Source of the DNA: Ktedonobacter racemifer DSM 44963
GTDB lineage: Bacteria; Chloroflexota; Ktedonobacteria; Ktedonobacterales; Ktedonobacteraceae
Assembly (NCBI RefSeq): GCF_000178855.1
Contig: NZ_ADVG01000004.1
Span: 1,798,001-1,862,000, forward strand
Direction of reading: 5' to 3'
DNA: 64,000 bases
Part shown: piece by piece, positions 54,517-63,994 of the stretch
Layout: every line of letters begins with the position of its first letter
Position numbering within the stretch: the stretch's first letter is position 1
Notes under the pieces: generated by a model
The model's database searches: none
Told to the model about the DNA's origin: nothing
What the model saw: only the letters and a program-made list of their open reading frames with translations
Position numbers and translations under genes: made by a program

Positions 54517-54718
54517 AGAAATACCCTTTCTCTTTCTCCTTGGTCTCTTGCAACACAGAACCATGTGCGTTCTTCTCTATCCGCAACGAAAGCTCTAGCA
54601 CTTCTGCTGTTTCCTTCTTCGTGGAGTCAAAGCTATCACTCGTGCAAACGGCAAGAGTGACCATGATCTGGAATGGAAGCGAAGGCAGAGCGTTGATGAT
54701 CGAGGCGAAAAAACGCAT
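54506..54718 (-). CDS. Small protein encoded first in the copper operon
   Basis: A 70-residue frame just downstream of the promoter and dyad, ending within the csoR start (ATG overlap), a layout that suggests translational coupling. It begins 'MRFFASIINALPSLPFQIMVTLAVC' and then becomes charged ('ETKEKEKGYFYAS'). The ribosome site (TTAGGAAG) is very close to the ATG, so translation is uncertain. No family recognised. Confidence 0.4.
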   Translation of the reverse strand: MRFFASIINALPSLPFQIMVTLAVCTSDSFDSTKKETAEVLELSLRIEKNAHGSVLQETKEKEKGYFYAS

Positions 54719-54735
54719 CTTCCTAACGATCTAGC

Positions 54736-54764
54736 AACACCCATACCCACTGGGTATGGGTGTT
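54736..54764. promoter_or_regulatory. Perfect 29-bp dyad, candidate CsoR operator
   Basis: Arms 54736-54749 and 54751-54764 are exact inverted repeats around one base, with core ATACCCACTGGGTAT. CsoR operators are G/C-tract dyads flanked by TA, and this one lies just downstream of the predicted -10 element, where a repressor would block transcription. Confidence 0.6.
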
Positions 54765-54772
54765 TCCTTTGC

Positions 54773-54802
54773 ACTATACTTCATCGGGATCATCGTTGTC
54801 AA
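54773..54802 (-). promoter_or_regulatory. Promoter of the copper operon
   Basis: Minus-strand TTGACA (54797-54802) and TATAGT (54773-54778) are 18 bases apart. They are bracketed by the two G/C-tract dyads, consistent with copper-responsive repression. Confidence 0.7.
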
Positions 54803-54825
54803 CCCCCTGCGGGGGGGTATAGTTG
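54800..54825. promoter_or_regulatory. Second candidate CsoR operator
   Basis: The stretch CAACCCCCTGCGGGGGGG followed by TATAGTTG is an imperfect dyad with C5/G7 tracts and CAAC/GTTG ends, touching the -35 element. This resembles known CsoR sites more closely than the other dyad. Confidence 0.6.
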
Positions 54826-54994
54826 TTGGAGAGAAAGAAGGTTGCAAGCATACACTCTTCGTGAAAGAGCTTTGGCTTGATATTCAAGTGCGCACAACTG
54901 CTATTGAGGTATCTCCCGGATAACGAAATGGTAGGAATTAGAGCAATTTGCAATAATGACCTGATAAGGTAATAAATTGGGTGAGACCTCGACC

Positions 54995-55055
54995 GATTTC
55001 ACAGCAGCGCACGGGAACGTCTTCTTGAGACGTTCCCGTGCGCTGCTGTGAAATC
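54995..55055. repeat. 28-bp-arm palindrome
   Basis: Perfect arms 54995-55022 and 55028-55055 with a 5-base loop lie 85 bases beyond the tannase-like stop (in its direction). A possible terminator for that gene, but no T-run follows. Confidence 0.75.
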
Positions 55056-55139
55056 CTGCTTGCCATTGCACGGAATGGATCGTTCCATTCCACCGGTGAA
55101 ACGTTCCATCAGGCGTTCGCCGGCTCGACCTCGTTGGTT

Positions 55140-56912
55140 TCAGTTGGTCCCTTCCTGTGCGTTGAAGAGGTCATTGCCCACCCAGTTGTAGTCATCGTCA
55201 GGCAAAGGTTGTGGCATGACGCCCACGTAGTTGTTCGCGTCGTTAATGCTCCCCTGTCCGGCATACTTCGTCTGCTCAGGGTAGGGGAACACGGGAAATG
55301 TTCTGACTACCTGTCCAGGACTGCCTGGGCCACCGGTGGTTTGGGAGGCAACGATCTTCTCCGGAGCAATTCCCAGCTCTACCCAGGTCACCATCGACGC
55401 GATCATATCGGCATCGGACAGGCTCGGCCCGTACCCACCGTTACAGTGATACATGCTGGGGACCATGAAGAGCCGGGCGAATTGTTGCACCTGCTGCAAG
55501 CCGCCCATACGATCCTGCACCGCGTCGTAGTAGGCGGTGGTGCCGAACGGTGGGATCGCCTGGTCGGCCCAGCCCTGCCAGATGAGCAACTTGCCACCAT
55601 GCGCCCGGAACGCGCTGAGGTCCGCATTGGTGGCGTTGTAGATCTCGCCCATCGGACGCAGCGCGTTGAAGCCGGCGATCGTGAACTGCCAGTCCTGCAA
55701 GGAGGGACCCACCTTGCCCACCTGGAATGCCATGTACTTGAGATAGTTCTCCGCCAACGCCTGAGCCTCGGGTACAGGGCCCTGTTTGGGGTCGTCCGGT
55801 GGCGCCATAATCCATCTAGCCCACGCGAGTTCGGACCCATAGGGTTCGCCGCCGATGTAGAGATGACGCCCTTGCGCGTCGACCGGGCCCTCGTACAGCT
55901 TGCGCACCGTCTCGACCTGAGCAGGGGTCAGGCAGGTAGATGTGTCTGTTCCGCTGGGGCATTGGAGGCTTTCGGGATCGAAATGACAGGTACGCGGGTC
56001 ATCGATCAGGCCGTCAACGCCAGCACAGGCTTACATCACTGCGGCATGCAGCGCGGGCAGTTTGTCCGCCGTCAAGATCTGATGGCCCTGAGCATCCAGG
56101 TTGGCGCGCGCGTACCAGACCTGGACCTCTGCGACCAGTGGGGCCATGATGTTAGCCGGGGCCCCAGCGATGATGCCATCAAAATCGCCTGGATAGCGCT
56201 GCGCCTCCTGGAGTGCCTCCTGCCCGCCACTTGAGCAGCCATCGAAGTACGAGTAGCTAGGTGGCTGGCCGTAGAAGGTCGTGATGATCGCTTTGGTTGC
56301 CTGGGCCAGCGCGTGCTCTGAGAGAGAGCCAAATTCGAGGCGCAGTTGTAGATCGTCGAGGGCCCAGGCACCATCTGTATCCTTGGCACCGAGATGTCCC
56401 GCGTTTTCAATAGCGAGAGCGAAGTCCCCTCCTAACTGGGCATCACAGGACGGAAAGAAGTTGTGAGGGATGAAGCCACAGAAGCCACCGCAGCCCTCTT
56501 GCAGATAGCGCCCTTGATAGGTGGTGGTCGGCAGCTTCAGGTCGAACTGCGTCTGCGGCGAAATATAGCCGTTGACATCGCAGTATTCTGGTGTGGTGGA
56601 CGTCGCCGTCACCACCGTCGCCCAAAAAATCCTGGTTGGCGCGTCAGGCACGCTGCCAAAGTCGTGCTGCGCAAGCTGGTCGCAGGAGATCACCGGAGCA
56701 ATGATGGGAAGCGTGGAGGTGGTCCGGGCGTGGATCACGGAGGAGGATCGCGCAGCAAGGCTGCTGCCCACACCACTCCCCAGGATGCTGACGAGCAGAG
56801 CCATCGTCAGGGCGAGGATACCGACGAGGCGAGTATGGGTCAAGACGAATCGTTGGAGTTGGTTCAAATCTGGAACTCCTTTTCTTCCTCTCAGGAATGA
56901 AGCCATAAACAC
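55140..56912 (-). pseudogene. Tannase/feruloyl esterase family protein interrupted by TAA
   Basis: The two open stretches (56912-56034 and 56030-55140) are in one frame, separated only by a TAA (56031-56033) after 'LPALHAAVM' and before 'ACAGVDGLIDDPRTCHF'. Together they give a secreted tannase-family esterase of about 590 residues: signal segment near 25-50, nucleophile Ser in 'FDGCSSGGQEALQEA', acid in 'LIWQGWADQAIPP' and His in 'YHCNGGYGPS'. Such enzymes cleave esters of phenolic acids. Relatives usually have Lys or similar at the stop position, so a single base change is enough to explain it. Confidence 0.85.
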
Positions 56913-56969
56913 TTATCTTTTCTGCTTTGTGGGAAATGCGAGGATAACCATATCCATCAGCCGGACAGT

Positions 56970-57102
56970 CTAGGCTGCCTGGCACTCACAATAGAGAGCA
57001 GCCACCACGGTTGTCGCGACGATGATGAAAATATCGCCGCTACCAGAATATTCCTGCCTCTGTTGCGTATAAGATTTTTGAGCGCGTCTTGAGAATATAC
57101 AC
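56970..57102 (-). pseudogene. N-terminal remnant of an FtsX-like ABC permease
   Basis: A GTG (57100-57102) with AGGAGGGAT upstream starts 'VYILK', and after a one-base loss the frame gives 'ALKNLIRNRGRNILVAAI'. A second shift yields 'IFIIVATTVVAALY' before a stop. This is the typical start of MacB/FtsX-type permeases linked to two-component systems of Firmicutes. The rest is missing. The remaining space 56913-57259 holds nothing else. Confidence 0.65.
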
Positions 57103-57259
57103 TTGATCCCTCCTTGAACAATTGGCGAGTGTGCCAGCCATGTTTACTTGGTTCTAAGGATAAGGGGCGAGTGTTTAATGAATGTTTAATCGTCAAAAAA
57201 TTGACCATTGGGTTTTCCCAATGGCCAATGATCATGTTCTTATTCTTCCATCAGATTTC

Positions 57260-58534
57260 TTATTCAGATTTCAGCGCAATTGAAAATGTAGTGAGCCCCA
57301 GATTACTTTGAGCGGAAATTTTTCCTCCTGCACGTTCTACAATAGATTTAGCGATGGAAAGCCCTAATCCGAAGCCACCGCTGTCCTTTGAGCGGGAAGA
57401 ATCCGGTCGGTAAAATCTGTCAAATATGCGCGGTACATCTTCTGGTGGGATTCCCTTGCCAGTATTCTTTACACGAAAAATCGCATGTTGCTTCAATTTT
57501 TGCAAGGTAACATGTATGTCGCCATTTTCATCAGTATATTTCGCGGCATTGTCGAGCAAGATAAGCACCGCTTGCTTGATTCTCTCCATGTCGCCTCTGA
57601 CCGAAACGTCTTTTTCAATTTCCGTGGAAAGACGTCTGTTTTTCTCGTACATGATGGCTTCCATGGAGGCGACAGCGGTTTCGCAGACGATGCTCAAATC
57701 AAAAGTCATCAATTTTTCTTTTGCGTCCTCTGCTTTCGCAAGATATAGCAGGTCGCCCACCAACCTGCCCATTCGTGATACTTCCGAGCGGATAGAGGAA
57801 ATCCACTCCTTCTGGCTGTTCACGGTTTCCTCCCCGCTGGCTTCTATGGCGTCTATGTTCGCGCTGATAATCGCCAGCGGCGTTTTCAGTTCGTGGGAAG
57901 CGTCCGCGACAAACTGCTTTTGCCTTTTTGTGCTTTCCTCGATGGGACGGATGGAGAGGTTGGCGAAACACAGGCTGAGCAAAAAGACAACGCCCACCAC
58001 AATCACCCAAACAATGGAAAACGTCATGAAAAGTTGTGTCAGTGATTGGCTTGAATCGGTGATATCGATGAAAGAAATCTTATAATCGAGATTCTCTGGA
58101 TTGGGCGGCGGTTCTCTGCCTACGTCTGTCTTATCAACATTTTCGATGTTTGTAATACGATACTGCCATATTCGCCCTTCAATTGCTATGGTTCCCCCCA
58201 GCTTGTGTGGATTCCAGATGTTTTTCAAAACGGTCTGATATTCGGAATCCGGCATGTCCAGATACGATAACTTATCTACCAGGCGTCCATTGTTATCCAC
58301 GTAGAGGATAAAAGCTTGCGCAAAGTTAATCGTGCTGCTCCTTGCAAACTTTTCGTTGTTTGTAGACGATGCGAAGGGAAGCGAAGCAAGTTCGTCAAGC
58401 CGTTTGCCTTGCTCCTGCTGCACATTCGTGTATGTGCTGAGATAAACGACCGCAAAGGCAATCAGCAGGACAAGAGCAATCACTGTTGTGAGCAAGGTAA
58501 GCAGTCTGTTCCGCAGTTTTTTTAGCATATTCAT
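57260..58534 (-). CDS. Sensor histidine kinase
   Basis: A 424-residue membrane kinase: helices near 11-33 and 169-191 flank a 135-residue sensor domain, then the dimerisation domain with phosphorylated His214 in 'DASHELKTPLAI' and an ATP-binding domain with 'LLDNAAKYT' and 'GFGLGLSIAKSIV'. It overlaps the response-regulator stop by four bases (ATGA), so the pair is co-translated. Composition and residue style (many Lys, Asn, Ile) look like clostridial systems and differ from the core genome. The adjacent FtsX remnant suggests it once controlled a peptide-antibiotic exporter. Confidence 0.9.
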   Translation of the reverse strand: MNMLKKLRNRLLTLLTTVIALVLLIAFAVVYLSTYTNVQQEQGKRLDELASLPFASSTNNEKFARSSTINFAQAFILYVDNNGRLVDKLSYLDMPDSEYQTVLKNIWNPHKLGGTIAIEGRIWQYRITNIENVDKTDVGREPPPNPENLDYKISFIDITDSSQSLTQLFMTFSIVWVIVVGVVFLLSLCFANLSIRPIEESTKRQKQFVADASHELKTPLAIISANIDAIEASGEETVNSQKEWISSIRSEVSRMGRLVGDLLYLAKAEDAKEKLMTFDLSIVCETAVASMEAIMYEKNRRLSTEIEKDVSVRGDMERIKQAVLILLDNAAKYTDENGDIHVTLQKLKQHAIFRVKNTGKGIPPEDVPRIFDRFYRPDSSRSKDSGGFGLGLSIAKSIVERAGGKISAQSNLGLTTFSIALKSE

Positions 58535-59217
58535 TGATTTCCCTCTCCCGTGAAGAGAACGTAGCCCGCTCCACGAACGTTCTTAATGCCTACAACAGAT
58601 TGGAGCAGCGCCAGCTTTTTCCGCAGAAATGCCACATGCACACGTACATGGCTATCCTCGGCTTCTGTGTCATAGCCCCACAGTTTTTCGATAATCAAGT
58701 TCGGTGAGAGAAGCGTCCCTTTGTTCCTGATAAGGAGTTCCAAAAGCTGGCTTTCTTTCAGAGTTAAATGAAAAGAATTGCCTTTGCAATACAGATTCAA
58801 TGTATGAGGGTTGAGCTCGATGTCCTCAAAGCGCAGCAAACCGTCGGGGAGGAATTGACCTTTTCGCCGCCCCAATGCCCGTAGCCTCGCCAGCAGTTCC
58901 TCCGCCTGAAAAGGCTTTGGCAAATAATCATCCGCGCCGCTGTCCAGGCCTTCTACTTTATCTTCTAAATCACCTTTGGCAGTCAGAAGAATCACCGGAG
59001 TTTCCCTTCCCTTTCGGCGCAGTTCTCGCAAAACGCTGATACCGTCTTTTTGGGGAAGCAGAATATCTAAGATGATGATGTCATATAAATCGGTGAGCGC
59101 CATGTCAAGACCGCTTTCTCCGTCGTAGCATACATCCACGCTATAGTTGTTTTTTTTCAGCACTTGCGCAATGGCTCTTGCCATATATTTTTCATCTTCC
59201 ACATACAGGATTTTCAT
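58531..59217 (-). CDS. OmpR/PhoB family response regulator
   Basis: A 228-residue regulator with receiver domain (phosphoacceptor Asp51 in 'IIILDILLPQKDG', conserved Lys in 'DYLPKPFQ') and a winged-helix DNA-binding domain ('HVRVHVAFLRKKL', 'NVRGAGYVL'). The ATG at 59217 is preferred since AGGAAA lies seven bases upstream and the receiver then starts directly with 'MKILYVEDE'; a start 12 codons earlier is less likely. Partner of the kinase that follows. Confidence 0.9.
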   Translation of the reverse strand: MKILYVEDEKYMARAIAQVLKKNNYSVDVCYDGESGLDMALTDLYDIIILDILLPQKDGISVLRELRRKGRETPVILLTAKGDLEDKVEGLDSGADDYLPKPFQAEELLARLRALGRRKGQFLPDGLLRFEDIELNPHTLNLYCKGNSFHLTLKESQLLELLIRNKGTLLSPNLIIEKLWGYDTEAEDSHVRVHVAFLRKKLALLQSVVGIKNVRGAGYVLFTGEGNQ

Positions 59218-59433
59218 TCGTGTATTTCCTCGCTTTCCGGCTTTCCAGACCATTGGAACAGTGAAACATTTAATGAGTGCTCAATTGTTACGTCTTTTTA
59301 ACCGTGCATCTCAAAGCCCTCCCGCAATTGTGGGGATAACCCCTACCTTGCCGAACCGTACAACACGCGAAGAAAGGGTTCAACAGTTCCCTCGTTTTGA
59401 AGAGCAGCGTCCTGTAACTGCTGAGAGAGATTT

Positions 59434-60486
59434 TCATTGAGTGTGAGTGTCACTTTTGTCTTGCCGTCTCCCCCTTTTAGGAATGGAGTTCAGAGGAGGT
59501 TCCTCTGCGTAGGCGTTTTGTCGCAACTGTTCAACTCGCGTGGAGAGTTGCTCAAGAGTTGGTAGGCTATAAATTCTCGTGGTATCGAGAGAAGTATGCC
59601 CCAAGAGACTGGCCAGTCCCACGAGATCGCCGGGATGTTCTGCCAGATAGTTGCGTGCGAAGGTGTGTCGCAAGGTATGCGCACTTGTCTGGGCTGGCAC
59701 CAGCCCACGCGTAGCTGTATCGCGGACGAGCACATCAATCATCTGTCGCATGGCCGAAGTGGTGAGGATGCCTTTTTTCTGGCTCAGCCAGAGGGGAATG
59801 GTGGGGCTATCAGATGAATAAGCTGGCCAGTGGCGTGCGACAGCTTTCACGGTTGGATCACAGTTCAAACGAGAAGCCATGTACTCGGCCAAGGCTTGAC
59901 GTACTGAAGCATTAAGGGGAACCATACATGCCTTATTGCCTTTGCCTTGTCGGATCGTGACCCGTCCGCTTCGCTCGCCCAATTCGATGTCGTCGAGCGT
60001 GAGTTGGCTGCACTCATCCAGACGGATACCTGTCTGTAAGAGCACCTGGACAATGGCATAGTTGCGCAAGGGATCGCGAGAGGTACGAGCTTGACGCAAG
60101 AGAGCATTGACCTGAGCGTCATCCAGACCCTCACGAGAAGAGACCTCCTGCCGACCAACCAACTTGAGGTGTCTCGCCGGGTTGGTCTCCAGGTAGTGCT
60201 CTTCCGTGAGCCAGGCGCAAAAGGCTCGTAAAGCACTGATCTGTCCATTCACGGTACTGGTGGCCCGACGTTGGGTACGTTGCAGGTCATTGCGGTACCC
60301 GACCAGGGTGATGGGCGTGAGCGTTGCAAAGGTGAGTGAACGTTGCTCACAGCATTCATACCAGACGAGGAAACCCTCCACTGCGCTTCTGTAGCGACGA
60401 ATGGTGCCTCTGGCACGATCGTTGGCTTGTAATTCCTCAAGCCAGTACGGTAAGACTTCTTCAGGAGAGAGAGGGATGATCGCCAT
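59434..60486 (-). CDS. Tyrosine recombinase (TnpI-type cointegrate resolvase)
   Basis: A 350-residue site-specific recombinase with a SAM-like N-terminal domain (7-105) and a catalytic domain containing the full set: Arg155 ('TGIRLDE'), Lys182 region ('QGKGNKA'), His270-x-x-Arg273 ('HTLRHTF'), His297 ('LLGHTSL') and Tyr306 ('TTRIYS'). In Tn4430-like transposons such an enzyme resolves cointegrates at a site between its gene and tnpA. That position is exactly kept here. Complete and probably active. Confidence 0.85.
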   Translation of the reverse strand: MAIIPLSPEEVLPYWLEELQANDRARGTIRRYRSAVEGFLVWYECCEQRSLTFATLTPITLVGYRNDLQRTQRRATSTVNGQISALRAFCAWLTEEHYLETNPARHLKLVGRQEVSSREGLDDAQVNALLRQARTSRDPLRNYAIVQVLLQTGIRLDECSQLTLDDIELGERSGRVTIRQGKGNKACMVPLNASVRQALAEYMASRLNCDPTVKAVARHWPAYSSDSPTIPLWLSQKKGILTTSAMRQMIDVLVRDTATRGLVPAQTSAHTLRHTFARNYLAEHPGDLVGLASLLGHTSLDTTRIYSLPTLEQLSTRVEQLRQNAYAEEPPLNSIPKRGRRQDKSDTHTQ

Positions 60487-60520
60487 AGTCGTTATGGGTT
60501 TTTACCCGTTTCTGTTTTTT

Positions 60521-60682
60521 CGCCTGTTTTTTTCTGGCGTTAGCAGTATAGCATGATGATGGCGTTGAGCATAAGGGGTTGGTGTATTTTGGGAAGAAAT
60601 AGGTGAAAATATGGGTTTGCGCCTGTTTTTTGGTCCTCTCAGTATACTGAACGGTGATGTCTCCATATATGCGCATATATGG
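60521..60682. other. Putative internal resolution site
   Basis: The space between the recombinase and tnpA starts holds two direct repeats beginning CGCCTGTTTTTT and ending AGTATA (60521-60550, 60620-60646) and a perfect 20-bp palindrome CCATATATGCGCATATATGG (60663-60682). A core dyad with accessory direct repeats is the layout of TnpI resolution sites. The palindrome also lies at the tnpA promoter, so it may regulate transposase. Confidence 0.5.
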
Positions 60683-60717
60683 ATTATAAAGGTTACAAGT
60701 AGACAGAGAGGATGCAG

Positions 60718-63471
60718 ATGACATCGATTGATCGTACCGCCTACCCAGGTTTTTTCCGTGCACCGCAACCCAAAGAACTGATCGAACTGTACACCCCAAC
60801 GCCAGCAGACGTGGCCTTCGTGAGCATGATAGCTCGTGGCCCCAACCAGAAATTCGCTCTGATGATTTTGTTGAAAGTCTTTCAAAAGCTGGGCTACTTT
60901 CCGGCTCCGAAGCTTATCCCAGGGGCCATCATCAGTCATATCCGAGGGGAGATGGAGCTTCCCAAAGATCTGGTGCCAGATATTACGCCGCGTACCCTCT
61001 ACAAATATCATGCCGCTATTCGCACGCACCTCAAGATCAACGGAGATATCAAGCATATTCGTCATGTGGCCCTCAAAGCCATCAGCGAGGTGGTTCTGGT
61101 CATGGACGATCCCGCTGATCTGATCAATGTAGCCATCGAAACACTGGTCAAAGAGAATTGTGAACTTCCAGCGTTCAGTACACTTGATCTTCTGGTTCGC
61201 CGCCTCCGCAACCTCGCACACCAGCGGATCTTTCAAACGGTGCTTTCACGGCTCACCGAAGCGGAACAAGCACTATTAGAGAAGTTAGTTGAGACCAATC
61301 CGACCGGGTATTTCACCGAGTTTAATCGCTTGCGAGAAGCTCCTAAAAGCGCAACCCTGACCCATCTGGAGAACTGGACGACGCGACTCACCTGGTTACT
61401 TTCGCTGGGCAATATGGCGCGACTCCTGGAAGATCTTGCTCCTGCCAAAATCACCCACTTCGCAGCGGAGGCCCGCGCGCTTCACGCGGACGACCTGCGC
61501 GACTTCACGCTTCCCAAACGGTTGACCCTTCTGGTTTGCCTCATTCATCAGGAAACCATCTCCACGCGCGATGAAATTGCCGACATGTTTTTGAAACGGA
61601 TGAGTAAACTGCATGATCGTGCCAGGGAAGAATTAGAGCGCTTGCGGGCGAGCGAGCGAAAAATCACCGAGCACCTAGTCGAAGTGCTGGCGGATCTGCT
61701 CCAAACCACCACCGAAACGGAGGACGATGCGAAGGTTGGGAGCCTCGTGCGCGAGGTCTTTCAGCGAGAAGGGGGCATCGCCGCGCTTCAAGAGCAATGT
61801 GAGCAAGTGAGCGCTCATCACGGCAATCGGTATCAACCGTTCCTCTGGCGTTTCTACGCCAGTCACCGGAAAGCGCTCTTTCAGGTGCTCAAGGTGCTCG
61901 ACATTCACGCAACAACAGCAGATCATTCATTAATGAATGCGGTGACGTTCATTCTGGAACATGAACATGACCCGAAGAAATATCTCGAAGCTACCATCGA
62001 CCTCTCCTTTGCGAACGGAGACTGGCTCCGAACGGTTCAGAAGCGACGGAGAGGGAAAGACTGGTTTATCCGCCAGCACCTGGAAACCTGTGTCCTGACG
62101 TATGTGGCAACAGAACTCAAAACCGGAGATCTGTGCATTCGTGGCTCGGAGCAGTTTGCTGACTATCGCGATCAGCTCCTGAGCTGGGAAGCATGCGAGC
62201 CGCAGGTGGCTGAATATTGTCAGCAACTGGGCTTTGAAACGTCTGCACAGGGCTTTGTCGAAAATCTCAAGCGCTGGCTGACAGAGGTTGCTCTGGAGGT
62301 TGATCGCACGAAGCCAGAGAATCAAGAATTAGTGATTACCGAGAAAGGGGAGCCGATGCTGAAGAAGCCTCTGCGCAAAACGGCGCCGAGGAGCTTTGCC
62401 AAACTGGAAACGGCGGTCGCCGAACGCATGCCGGAATCTCATGTTCTCGATGTCTTGTGCCGGATTGATTACTGGACCAAGTGGACACGCCATCTCGGCC
62501 CACTCTCGGGTGCCGATCCGAAAATGGAAGATGCGCGGGCACGCCATATCCTGACCGCGTTTGCGTATGCCAGCCACCTGGGACCGTATCAACTGGCCCG
62601 CCATTTCCATGGAGAGATTACCGGGGACATGTTGGCGACCATCAACCGTCGGCATGTTACGGTCGAGAAACTCGAAGCCGCTATCCGGGACATTATTAAC
62701 CGTTTTAACCGCTGTCCTCTTCCTCGCTGTTGGGGCACAGGAAAACGAGTTGCCGCCGATGGAACACAGTACGACCTGGCCGAAGAAAATTTGCTGGCGG
62801 AGAAACATATTCGCTACGGGGGATTTGGAGGCATTGCCTATCATCATGTGAGTGACATGTATATCCTGCTTTTCTCCCACTTTATCGCGTGCGGAGTCTG
62901 GGAGGCAGTACACATCATTGATGGGTTAATGAAAAACCAGTCGGATATCCAACCAGATACAATTCATGCAGACACTCAGGGCCAGAACCTCCCCGTCTTC
63001 GCGCTCTCGCATCTCTTAGGAATCAAGCTGATGCCTCGTATCCGCAACTGGAAAGACCTCAAGTTCTACCGTCCCAGCAAAGATACCCACTACCAACATA
63101 TCGAGTCGCTCTTTTGCGAAGAGGCCATCGATTGGGAACTGATTCAAACTCACTGGCAGGATCTGCTGCGTGTTGTCCTCTCGATGAAAGCGGGCAAGGT
63201 CTTGCCCTCGATGCTGCTGCGCAAATTAACCAGTTACAGCCGAAAAAATCGCCTCTACCAGGCATTCCGCGAGCTGGGATGCGTCATTCGCACGGTCTTC
63301 TTGTTACAATATATCTCTGATGCCAAACTCCGCGAAATCATTCAGCAAACCACGAACAAAATGGAACAATTTAACGCCTTCAGTAAGTGGCTCTCTTTCG
63401 GCAATGATGGCAAAATCAACGCGCTTACCACAGAAGAAAGCGAGAAACACATTAAATATGTTGTTATGTAG
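60718..63471 (+). pseudogene. tnpA: Tn3 family transposase TnpA, C-terminally truncated
   Basis: A 917-residue Tn3-type DDE transposase. It has the N-terminal DUF4158 region ('AFVSMIARGPNQKFALMILLKVFQKLGYFP') and a C-terminal DDE core with Asp in 'DGTQYDLAEEN', Asp in 'IHADTQGQNLPVFAL' and Glu in 'NKMEQFNAFSKWL'. Relatives run about 60-90 residues further after 'EKHIKYVVM', where this one stops, so it has probably lost its end. The second ATG (60718) is preferred because AGAGAGG is about seven bases away, while it touches the first ATG at 60712. Confidence 0.85.
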
Positions 63472-63496
63472 ACACTTCTCTACATCCTAAAGATAT

Positions 63497-63994
63497 TCAT
63501 GCTCGTAGTGATGGCCATTTTTTCGGAATTGTAGGATCTGCATGCTTTTCAGGCCAAACAGCCACCTGATAATGATCTTCTCCCTCTAAACCATCTGGAC
63601 TTAGCGTATCCAGCCCACCGTAATAGATACGAACCCGATAGCAGCCAGGTGAGACTGGAAGCCGCTTTGCATCAGGAAAGTAGTCCATGCACCCAGCAAT
63701 CACAATCTGACCAGAGGGTGCATCCAGACTTGCCTCTGCCACATGATCCCAAGCGCTGAAATCGTCGTTTGGTCGACCATCCAGAAGATCGACACGGAGT
63801 GGGACATCCATATTCCGTACTGTAGCGACGCCAACGATCCCAGGCTCCACCGCGATCATCTGCGTGGTTAATTGTTCTCCCCAATCGTCGGGCGTGTCTA
63901 GTTCTGCCTGTTCATCCTGCAGATAGAACTGGTGATATTCAGCCCACACCGAGAGCGTGAATGAGATACGTGGCGTCGCTTCTGATGGAGCCAT
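63497..63994 (-). CDS. Hypothetical protein, possibly ComJ-like
   Basis: A 165-residue protein starting six bases from the window edge, so the ribosome site cannot be judged. The opening 'SFTLSVWAEYHQFYLQDEQAE' and an Ig-like layout with 'DHVAEASLDAPSGQIVIAGC' and 'GCYRVRIYYGGLDTLS' recall the competence nuclease inhibitor ComJ ('YHQF' near the start), but similarity judged by eye is weak. It lies just past the deletion end of the Tn3 element. Cytoplasmic, no signal peptide. Confidence 0.5.
   Translation of the reverse strand: MAPSEATPRISFTLSVWAEYHQFYLQDEQAELDTPDDWGEQLTTQMIAVEPGIVGVATVRNMDVPLRVDLLDGRPNDDFSAWDHVAEASLDAPSGQIVIAGCMDYFPDAKRLPVSPGCYRVRIYYGGLDTLSPDGLEGEDHYQVAVWPEKHADPTIPKKWPSLRA

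Larger units (their letters stand above)
59331..63471. mobile_element. Tn3-family transposon of the Tn4430 type, right end missing
   Basis: At 59331-59372 lies a Tn3-like terminal repeat: GGGG at the outer end and ACACGCGAAG at the inner end. Inside are a tyrosine recombinase gene and a divergent tnpA with a repeat-rich spacer, as in Tn4430/Tn5401. tnpA stops early at 63471 and no matching right end follows, so a deletion has removed the distal end. Confidence 0.75.

Noticed and set aside
55038..56234. 398-codon plus-strand frame across the tannase gene
   Set aside because: It is antisense to a clearly conserved esterase and begins in the palindrome.
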